Assembly: GCA_050292445.1 (NCBI GenBank)
Contig: JBNKLQ010000151.1
Span: forward strand, 1 to 14,563
Direction of reading: 5' to 3'
From: Leptofilum sp050292445
Lineage (GTDB): Bacteria > Chloroflexota > Anaerolineae > Promineifilales > Promineifilaceae
Length of the DNA: 14,563 nt
Shown: positions 6,497-12,365 of the stretch, one piece after another
How the letters are laid out: each line of letters opens with the position of its first letter
Numbering within the stretch: position 1 is the first letter of the stretch
Program-made: the position numbers and the translations under genes
The notes under the pieces: generated by a model
Told to the model about the DNA's origin: nothing
The model's input: only the letters and a program-made list of their open reading frames with translations
Database searches by the model: none

Positions 6497-8473
6497 TTAA
6501 AGATCCTCAATATCGTACTCTTCCCACTCGGGACGGCGTCGGCTGCCTTTGCGCTTACGCTTCACGACAACCTCACCAGATTCCTCATCAAGCACCAACT
6601 GCTTGCCCTTGCGCCCACGCCGCCGGTCTTCTTCCGATTCCACCGCAGGTGTAGAGGCTGGCCGGGCAATAACCACAGCAGGCTTTTCTTTTTCCTTTTT
6701 CTTTTCTTTTTTGACCGGTGCTGGCTCAACAAGTGACTGTGACAAATCGTCGATGACAGGTATAGCTTCTTCCTCATCTTCTTCGATTGCTTCAGCCTCG
6801 GCTTCAGGTTCCTCAACCTCAGCCACAGCTTCTTCTTCGGCCTCCGCTTCTTCAGCCACAGCTTCTTCGACTTCCGCTTCGGCCTCAACTTCAGCTTCAG
6901 CCACAGCTTCCTCAGCTTCGGCTGTCACTTCTTCTTCGGCGACTTCCGCTTCTTCTGCTTCTGGCTCTTCTACCTCTATCCAACCGTCAAAGTTATCTAA
7001 GTGTTCTTGCACCGTTTCCAGGGCAACATCACCCAACCCTTTGATTTCCAGGAATGCTTCCTCCCCAGTTGAGAGAAGCATCATCAGTGCGCCAACGGTT
7101 TCAATTTCAGCATCCAGGAGCAGGTTGTGGATACGGCCTGGCAGATCCAGTTCTTCCAGGTCCAGCTCCCAGGCTTGTTCCGGAATGGACTTGCGAGCTT
7201 CGACGCGGGCTTTGCGCTCTTCTTCAAAGATAGCAGCTCGGGCAGCAATAATCTTGCCCTCAACGCCACCCACCAGCCGGTCCAGGTTGTAATAATCTTC
7301 GGAGGTGATGGGGCGGCCAGCTTCTTTCTTGGCCAACACTTGCTTGGCAGAGTCAATGAGCTTTTCATTGCCCACAACGGCCTCATCGGCTGCGGGGTGA
7401 TCCAGGTTGTTCAGCGATTCAGTGGCGGCTTCGGTCAAGCTCTTGATGTCAATGCGCCAGCCGGTGAGCTTGGCACCCAGCCGGGCATTTTGCCCTTCGC
7501 GGCCAATCGCCAGTGATAATTGATCATCTGGGACGATGACAACGGCCGTTTTCCCATCGGCAAAGCTTTCTTCTAAAAAGACGTGGGAGACGCGTGCCGG
7601 GCTGAGCGCCTTGGCAATAAACGTGTGCTGATTGGAATCCCACTCAATCACGTCGATCTTTTCATCGTTTAGCTCGCGCACAATGCTCTGGATACGAACA
7701 CCACGCATACCCACACAGGCCCCAACGGGGTCTACGCCGGGCTGCAAAGCCAGCACAGCCACTTTGGAGCGCTGTCCTGCTTCACGAGCAATGCTTTTAA
7801 TCTCCACCTGGCCATTATAAATTTCCGGCACTTCCAACTCTAGCAGGCGGCGCAGCAAATTACGATGGTTCCGGCTCACAAAAATTTGTGGGCCACGGTT
7901 GGTGCGGCGCACTTCTAAAACATAAACGCGAATTTTGTCATGTGCCCGGTAGCGCTCCCCTGGCACCTGTTGGCTCTTGGGTAAGATCGCTTCCGTACGG
8001 CCCAGACCAATGGTGAGATGCTGCCCGCTGACGCTTTGCACCGTACCGTTAACCAGCTCACCCTCGCGGCCAGAAAAATCTTCGTACAGCTGCTCGCGTT
8101 CAGCTTCGCGGACGCGCTGCAGCAATACTTGCTTGGCCGTTTGGGCGGCAATGCGGCCAAAGCTAGTGGTGGTACTGTCTACCATCACCAAGTCGCCATA
8201 TTCAGCTTCGGTGTGCCCTTCACGTTTGGCTTGTTCCAGCAGGACCTCGGTGCGATTATCGAAAATTGAATCTACCACCTCTTTTTCTGTATAGATGGTA
8301 GGTTCGCCCGTGCGGGGGTCGATATCGACCGATACTTTTTGCTGGGCACTGATGTTGGTATCACGCCGGTAGGCAGAAACGAGCGCTGTTTTGAGCGCCT
8401 CGAAAACTTCGTCTTTAGGCAACCCGCGCTGTTCGCAGATTTCGTTAAAAGCTAAGATAAATTCGCTTTTCAT
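6497..8473 (-). CDS. nusA: Transcription termination/antitermination factor NusA with alpha-CTD-like domain and long acidic tail
   Basis: NusA binds RNA polymerase and nascent RNA and modulates pausing, termination and antitermination. The 658-residue protein is much longer than the roughly 350-500 residues usual for the family. Visible parts are the N-terminal RNAP-binding domain (1-125), S1 (about 137-201), KH1 with GACVGMRGVRIQSI (251-264), and KH2 with LAIGREGQNARLG (321-333). A helix-hairpin-helix domain at 437-492 resembles the RNA polymerase alpha subunit C-terminal domain (DLEELDLPGRI...GIETVG-like IETVGAL, then EIKGLGDVALE). After it come a Glu/Ala/Val-rich tract (499-571), a Lys/Glu cluster (587-597) and a basic end (617-647). 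The start ATG (8473-8471) has AAGG about ten bases upstream. The gene heads the operon, and its leader carries a promoter and terminator. There is one ACGGCCGT (7542, KTAV). Confidence 0.96.
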   Translation of the reverse strand: MKSEFILAFNEICEQRGLPKDEVFEALKTALVSAYRRDTNISAQQKVSVDIDPRTGEPTIYTEKEVVDSIFDNRTEVLLEQAKREGHTEAEYGDLVMVDSTTTSFGRIAAQTAKQVLLQRVREAEREQLYEDFSGREGELVNGTVQSVSGQHLTIGLGRTEAILPKSQQVPGERYRAHDKIRVYVLEVRRTNRGPQIFVSRNHRNLLRRLLELEVPEIYNGQVEIKSIAREAGQRSKVAVLALQPGVDPVGACVGMRGVRIQSIVRELNDEKIDVIEWDSNQHTFIAKALSPARVSHVFLEESFADGKTAVVIVPDDQLSLAIGREGQNARLGAKLTGWRIDIKSLTEAATESLNNLDHPAADEAVVGNEKLIDSAKQVLAKKEAGRPITSEDYYNLDRLVGGVEGKIIAARAAIFEEERKARVEARKSIPEQAWELDLEELDLPGRIHNLLLDAEIETVGALMMLLSTGEEAFLEIKGLGDVALETVQEHLDNFDGWIEVEEPEAEEAEVAEEEVTAEAEEAVAEAEVEAEAEVEEAVAEEAEAEEEAVAEVEEPEAEAEAIEEDEEEAIPVIDDLSQSLVEPAPVKKEKKKEKEKPAVVIARPASTPAVESEEDRRRGRKGKQLVLDEESGEVVVKRKRKGSRRRPEWEEYDIEDL

Positions 8474-8580
8474 AGAGCAAAAACCTTATGTTTAGTTACT
8501 TATTCCTCGGGAATTCCTCAATACTATTGCGTAAGGAAAACTCTCTTGCTTTAATTGATCAATCGAGCCAAGAAACAAAA

Positions 8581-8601
8581 AAAGTGGGGAGTACCCACTT
8601 T
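8581..8601 (-). terminator. Intrinsic terminator / attenuator in the nusA leader
   Basis: On the minus strand AAAGTGGG (8601-8594), a five-base loop TACTC, and CCCACTTT (8588-8581) form a perfect 8-bp stem. TTTTG then follows, giving a run of seven T residues followed by GTTT. On the plus strand there is no T-run after the stem, so it acts leftward. It lies about 20 bases downstream of the predicted start point and about 108 bases before the nusA start codon, so it would terminate most operon transcripts unless relieved. NusA itself changes pausing and hairpin-dependent termination, so feedback by NusA is an attractive inference. Confidence 0.75.
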
Positions 8602-8629
8602 CCGCGTCGTGCTCGTCAAATGTGCCAGA

Positions 8630-8658
8630 AGTATAGCATGAGTTTTTCCAGTTGGCAA
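8630..8658 (-). promoter_or_regulatory. Sigma70-type promoter of the nusA operon
   Basis: Read on the minus strand, TTGCCA (8658-8653) is a -35 element. A 17-base spacer separates it from TATACT (8635-8630) as the -10 element. TG one base before the -10 gives an extended -10. Spacing is optimal. The predicted start of transcription is near 8623, leaving a leader of about 150 bases before nusA. Confidence 0.75.
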
Positions 8659-8722
8659 AGTATATTTGGAGAAAAATGAGCAAATTTTCAGGAGTAGTTG
8701 ACCAAATCGACCGGACTTCGCC

Positions 8723-9595
8723 ATGAGCGGCTGTGTTGCATACAATTGGAGGATGGACTCACATTGGTTGGAGAAACGGCCGTCTGACGTGCCGTTGGTT
8801 GTCTTAGATACAGAAACCACAGGATTGTACCCAGGGTTGGGGCATCGCGTGGTGGAAATTGGGGCCGTGCGCCTGGAAAACTGGCGTGAGGTGGGGCAAA
8901 TAAGCACCTTGCTTCAGCCGGGACGCAAAATGGATCCCAAAGCCAGCAGCGTCAACGGCATCACCGATGCCGATTTGGTAGGCCAACCAACGTTTAGCGA
9001 GGTGGCAGATGATTTGCTGGCACTGCTGGATGGTGCCGTCCTGGTGGCCCACAATGCTGAATTTGATGCCGGTTTTTTAGGGCAGGAGCTGATCGTTCAC
9101 GGACTAAAAGCAGAAGGTAAAGCTCACTCATTGGCCAATCCCTGGCTGTGTACATTGCAGCTGGCGCGTCGTCACTTTCATTTTGGGCGCAACAATTTGA
9201 GCCATATTGCGCGTCATTTGGGTGTGCGTATGGGGCAGGCGCACCGTGCCCTGAGCGATGTGTACATGACGGCCGAAATTTTTAAGCGTATGGCGCGGTC
9301 CTTGCAGCAGCGCAAGCTGGAAACGGTGAATGATTTGCTTCACGCCCAGGGCTTACCAATTTATGCTCCTCCGCCTATTAGCTTAAATTTGCCGCCGGTT
9401 GTAGATGATGCGTTGGCAAACGGCCGTAACGTTCGCATTCTCTACCTGGGACAAAGAGGCGAATCGAACCGTGAGATAACGCCGCTGTACCCCAGCCAGC
9501 ATCGCGGCGTGACCTATTTGGTAGCTTACTGTCATCAGGCCAAAGATCAACGAACCTTCCGGCTGGATCGGATTTTTAGTGCGAAGCTACTTTAG
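8723..9595 (+). CDS. DEDDh 3'-5' exonuclease (DnaQ-like) fused to a C-terminal WYL domain
   Basis: The first half (about 24-190) is a DnaQ/epsilon-type exonuclease. It has DTETTG with D29 and E31 (Exo I), HNAEFDAGFL with D115 (Exo II), and HRALSDV with H174 and D179 (Exo III), so all DEDDh catalytic residues are present. Such enzymes remove nucleotides from 3' ends of DNA or RNA with two metal ions. After a proline-rich linker (about 212-227), residues 228-290 (ILYLGQRGES...ITPLYPSQHRGVTYLVAYCHQAKDQRTFRLDRI) match a WYL domain. WYL is a ligand- or nucleic-acid-sensing module usually attached to HTH regulators. The start at ATG 8723 lacks a ribosome binding site. The in-frame ATG at 8753, six bases after a TACAAT box (8741-8746), could give a leaderless mRNA and a protein ten residues shorter. 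Two ACGGCCGT copies (8776, 9420) are present. Confidence 0.85.
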   Translation: MSGCVAYNWRMDSHWLEKRPSDVPLVVLDTETTGLYPGLGHRVVEIGAVRLENWREVGQISTLLQPGRKMDPKASSVNGITDADLVGQPTFSEVADDLLALLDGAVLVAHNAEFDAGFLGQELIVHGLKAEGKAHSLANPWLCTLQLARRHFHFGRNNLSHIARHLGVRMGQAHRALSDVYMTAEIFKRMARSLQQRKLETVNDLLHAQGLPIYAPPPISLNLPPVVDDALANGRNVRILYLGQRGESNREITPLYPSQHRGVTYLVAYCHQAKDQRTFRLDRIFSAKLL

Positions 9596-9661
9596 TAACG
9601 CATTCTACGTAATGTAGGCTTCAAGAGCTGATTTTAGATTCTTGGACTCTTCTCGGTACTT

Positions 9662-9667
9662 AAGGAG
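9662..9667 (+). promoter_or_regulatory. Ribosome binding site of the MFS gene
   Basis: AAGGAG lies eight bases before ATG 9676 and is one of the few strong Shine-Dalgarno sequences in this window. It supports the chosen start and independent translation from the exonuclease gene 80 bases upstream. Confidence 0.75.
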
Positions 9668-9675
9668 CTTCGGCT

Positions 9676-10935
9676 ATGTTTCCAGCATCACTTCCTTCTT
9701 TAACCGATTCGCGAAACGGCCGTATCCTGCTGTTTGGCTTCCTCTACTTTACCCAGGGGGCCATTGCCGCCTACGTTCTCATCTTCAATAATTTGTATTT
9801 ACGCGCTTTTGGTGCAGCTGCCTGGCAGCTTTCGCTGCTCAATGGCCTGTTAATCGTGCCGTTCATTCTAAAAATTGGTATTGGTGTGCTAAGTGATAAG
9901 GTTTTGTTGCGGTTGCCTTTCTTTGGGGCGGGGCACCGACGGCCGTATATCAGTCTCGGACTGTTGCTTATTTCCATTGGTGGGATTGCCGCTGCTTTTG
10001 TGCCGCCAGTAGAGATGTATCCCCTGTTTGTGCTGATGGCCCTGTTTATTGCGTTGGGACTGGCTTTGTACGATACGGTGGCAGATGGTTACGCTATCGA
10101 TGTAACGCCAGCGGAGGAACAGGGACAAATTCAGGGTGTGATGGTCGTTGGGCGAGCGTTGGGGGTGGTGATTTTGGCTTCGATTTACGGCCGTATCATT
10201 GCCGCGTTTGGCTGGACGGTCATTTTTGTGGCTGTTGCCTTGCTGACGCTCACGCCGCAAATTTTGCTGCGTTTTACCCATGAACCGAAAGAGCGCACCC
10301 AATCCCAGGCGTTTAGTTGGGAAGCGCTGCGCAGCCTGTGGCGGCCCGATATTTTTCGCTTTAGCCTGTATGCCATTGTCTATTCTGTGGCCATTTATGG
10401 GGCCAATGCTATTGTTGCCCTGTTTGCTAATGAAGGATTGGGGCAATCTTTAGTGGCCGTGGGGGATGTGGCTGCCTTGGGTGGCGTGGGCATGGTGTTT
10501 GGTGGCGCGCTGGCCACCTTCTTGATTCGTCGCCCCCATATTTCTATTTGGCAGCAGGGCATGTGGACGGCAGCGGCCGTTTTCACCATTTTGTTATTGA
10601 TGGCTTTGGTCGCCACCAAAAATAACATCATGATCATGTTTGTGCTGTGGGGTGTTTGTTTGTCAGCCTCGGAATTGATTTACATAACGTTAGCGATGGC
10701 CAAAGCCGACCGGCGCATGGGGGCGGGTCAGTTCGCCATCTTTATGGCCATTTCTAACATTGGCGTGGGCCTGGGGCAATCCGCTTCCACCAGTCTGATT
10801 GATACCGTTGATTTTCGCTGGATTTTTGTGGGGTTGGCCTTTGTGAGCCTGTTGTCTTTTCCCCTATTGGCGATGATGCGCCAGGATGATAAGCGAGATC
10901 CGAATCCCTTGTTAACGGCCGTTTCTGGCAGTTAA
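9676..10935 (+). CDS. Major facilitator superfamily transporter, 12 TM
   Basis: The 419-residue protein is strongly hydrophobic throughout, with about twelve predicted membrane segments in two groups of six split by a charged loop (about 200-220, HEPKERTQSQ). The loop between TM2 and TM3 has a variant MFS motif A, GVLSDK at 70-75 and HRRPYI at 87-92. The segment LYDTVADGYAIDVTP...GQIQGVMVVGRALG in TM4-TM5 is reminiscent of AmpG-like, BT1 folate/biopterin-like or PucC-like transporters. The substrate cannot be told from sequence alone. The protein should sit in the cytoplasmic membrane and use ion gradients. It follows the exonuclease on the same strand with an 80-base gap and has its own good ribosome binding site. 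Four ACGGCCGT copies and one GCGGCCGT variant are distributed from the first to the last codons. Confidence 0.88.
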   Translation: MFPASLPSLTDSRNGRILLFGFLYFTQGAIAAYVLIFNNLYLRAFGAAAWQLSLLNGLLIVPFILKIGIGVLSDKVLLRLPFFGAGHRRPYISLGLLLISIGGIAAAFVPPVEMYPLFVLMALFIALGLALYDTVADGYAIDVTPAEEQGQIQGVMVVGRALGVVILASIYGRIIAAFGWTVIFVAVALLTLTPQILLRFTHEPKERTQSQAFSWEALRSLWRPDIFRFSLYAIVYSVAIYGANAIVALFANEGLGQSLVAVGDVAALGGVGMVFGGALATFLIRRPHISIWQQGMWTAAAVFTILLLMALVATKNNIMIMFVLWGVCLSASELIYITLAMAKADRRMGAGQFAIFMAISNIGVGLGQSASTSLIDTVDFRWIFVGLAFVSLLSFPLLAMMRQDDKRDPNPLLTAVSGS

Positions 10936-11276
10936 CATAATCGCTCGCCGGTAAATATTCCCTCTCTTCACCTGCAAAGCTAAAAACGTGTTCAATTGAA
11001 ATTGCCACTTACCGGACTTGGCGGCTGAATGCTGTCTGGCTTTTGGTTGAGCAAATTTCCCCTGGGACGTTTTGGGGGATGGTGGGGGGACGGCCGTTCT
11101 CTATAGTGTCAACCATCAGATAGCTAAACTGCACTGACCAAATCAAGCCACAGCCACTGACCTTGGATAGATTACAGCCAACGCGGTTGGTGCCATAGTT
11201 AGAAGACGGATGAACAGGGATTGGATACTTGTTCAGCTATCTCAATCAGATTCCGATTTTACCGGAGGTAAACAAC
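10936..11276 (+). promoter_or_regulatory. 341-bp intergenic region upstream of the GNAT-globin pair
   Basis: No gene is supported here. It contains one ACGGCCGT (11090-11097) after a G-rich stretch. AGATAGCT (11118-11125) is repeated in inverted form as AGCTATCT (11235-11242). TGAACA/TGTTCA forms an inverted repeat with a 13-base spacer at 11211-11235. The last two overlap and could be an operator or mRNA structure. No convincing -35/-10 pair and no terminator for the MFS gene was recognised. Confidence 0.45.
11264..11268 (+). promoter_or_regulatory. Ribosome binding site deciding the GNAT start
   Basis: GGAGG sits eight bases before ATG 11277. An upstream in-frame ATG at 11229 has no such signal and would add sixteen residues outside the conserved domain, so 11277 is preferred. 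Confidence 0.8.
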
Positions 11277-11870
11277 ATGTTGACATCAACTTATCCTGTA
11301 CACACCCAAAATGGTATGCTTGTTTCTAAGCGCCACTCATTGACGATGGCTTTAGGGAATGGCTTGGCTGGCCAAACGGCCGTTACCCTGCGTCCCGTCA
11401 CGCCTGCCGATCTGGATTTGTTGGTCGATTTACACGGCCGTCTTTCAGATGAAAGTTTGTTCAAGCGCTTCTTGCGCACCTATCGGCCCACCGTGCGCGA
11501 TATTGCCTTCATTGTGAATTTGCCCAAAAGCCAGGGTGCGGCGGTCATGGCAACGGTCACCAGCCGCCAGCGAGAAGTGGCCATTGGGTTGGGCTACTAC
11601 GTTATTGAAGACGCTGCCCATCCTGTTACCGCTGAGCCTGCTTTTGTAGTGGATGATTGGTATCAGGGGCAGGGGATTGGTACGCATCTGTTTGAAGCGC
11701 TGCGCCAAACGGCCGTAGCAAACCAAATTAAATCATTTAACGCCATCATGCATCCAGCCAATAACAGCATGATGCGCATTTTTCAACGGTCTGGCCTGCC
11801 GCTGCGGCAATGCCGTGGCTATGGCGAACGAGAGGTGCATATCCGGCTGGAAATGGGAGCACAAGAATGA
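11277..11870 (+). CDS. GNAT family N-acetyltransferase (Pat-like domain)
   Basis: GNAT enzymes transfer an acetyl group from acetyl-CoA to an amine. The 197-residue protein starts the GNAT fold at about residue 36 (TLRPVTPADLDLL). It continues with RLSDESLFKRFL (55-66), a block typical of the acetyltransferase domain found in Pat/PatZ-type protein lysine acetyltransferases. Motif A is clear at 123-135 (FVVDDWYQGQGIG), with the Q-x-x-G-x-G-type acetyl-CoA pyrophosphate loop. The end has HPANNSMMRIFQRSG (159-173), motif B-like. No fused acyl-CoA-synthetase or cyclic-nucleotide domain is present. The stop overlaps the start of the globin gene by ATGA, so the two are probably co-translated. Three ACGGCCGT copies (11376, 11434, 11709) lie in it, two as QTAV. 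The substrate is unknown; protein lysine is the most likely guess. Confidence 0.85.
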   Translation: MLTSTYPVHTQNGMLVSKRHSLTMALGNGLAGQTAVTLRPVTPADLDLLVDLHGRLSDESLFKRFLRTYRPTVRDIAFIVNLPKSQGAAVMATVTSRQREVAIGLGYYVIEDAAHPVTAEPAFVVDDWYQGQGIGTHLFEALRQTAVANQIKSFNAIMHPANNSMMRIFQRSGLPLRQCRGYGEREVHIRLEMGAQE

Positions 11871-12355
11871 TAGAGTCAATAGAAATGACCCCTAAGCAAA
11901 TCGATTTGGTGCAAACCACGTTTCATCAAGTAGCAGCCAACGCGGAAGAGGCAGCGGAACGATTTTATGCACGTTTGTTTGCTTTAGAGCCTGAATTACA
12001 GTTGTTATTTCCCCCTGAAATGCACCATCAAGGGGATAAGTTTATGGCAACCCTGGCGATTATGATCTTTAGTCTGGAGTGGTCAGGCGAGGCCCCGCCA
12101 TTCATCCATCACCTTGGTCTACGGCATAATCATCACGGAATTCCCCACTCAGCTTATGCGGTTGCCGGGCAAGCCTTATTGCAAATGTTAGAGGAGATGT
12201 TAGGTCCAGCGTTTACGTCTGACGTGGGGCAAGCCTGGAAAAAACTGTTTGAGCGACTGGCCAATGCCATGAAAATGGGTGAGCATAAGGCATCAGCCAA
12301 GAACCAGGATGTGCCAGAACCTGAAAACGCAGACATTACAGATCTGAAAATTTGA
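11867..12355 (+). CDS. Single-domain globin (Vitreoscilla haemoglobin / flavohaemoglobin-like)
   Basis: The 162-residue protein aligns by eye with bacterial single-domain globins over residues 8-137. FYARLFALEPELQLLF (33-48) covers helices B-C, with Tyr34 at the B10 position usual for oxygen/NO-handling globins. Gln55 is a likely distal residue. LGLRHNHHGIPHSAYAVAGQALL (83-105) contains the expected proximal haem ligand His87 in the R-H step, followed by the helix G/H core. There is no FAD/NAD reductase domain. The last 25 residues are charged and probably disordered. Such globins bind O2 or NO, or act in signalling. Translation starts at ATG 11867, overlapping the GNAT stop (ATGA), which marks tight coupling. 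Its 3' end is 10 bases from the convergent STAND gene. No ACGGCCGT is found within it. Confidence 0.85.
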   Translation: MIESIEMTPKQIDLVQTTFHQVAANAEEAAERFYARLFALEPELQLLFPPEMHHQGDKFMATLAIMIFSLEWSGEAPPFIHHLGLRHNHHGIPHSAYAVAGQALLQMLEEMLGPAFTSDVGQAWKKLFERLANAMKMGEHKASAKNQDVPEPENADITDLKI

Positions 12356-12365
12356 TGTATTTAGA

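Larger units (their letters stand above)
8474..8722. promoter_or_regulatory. Divergent intergenic region, nusA leader and exonuclease upstream
   Basis: These 249 bases separate the minus-strand nusA operon from the plus-strand exonuclease gene. They hold a clear leftward promoter, a leftward terminator-like hairpin, and a leader of about 150 bases. Near nusA the heptamer GAGGAAT occurs twice in the leader strand around a GGAATTCC palindrome. I see no gene here and no rimP, which often precedes nusA. Confidence 0.6.

Noticed and set aside
6549..7292. 247-residue Ser/Ala-rich frame on the plus strand opposite nusA
   Set aside because: It is the antisense reading of the Glu/Ala-rich codons of the NusA tail, a low-complexity shadow without a start signal.
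8492..8907. Minus-strand small frames upstream of nusA as a rimP remnant
   Set aside because: They cross the nusA promoter and terminator and the exonuclease gene, and show no RimP features.
9889..10446. 185-residue minus-strand frame inside the MFS gene
   Set aside because: The plus-strand frame has continuous membrane segments and motif A; the antisense frame is Gln/Asn/Arg-rich with no domain.
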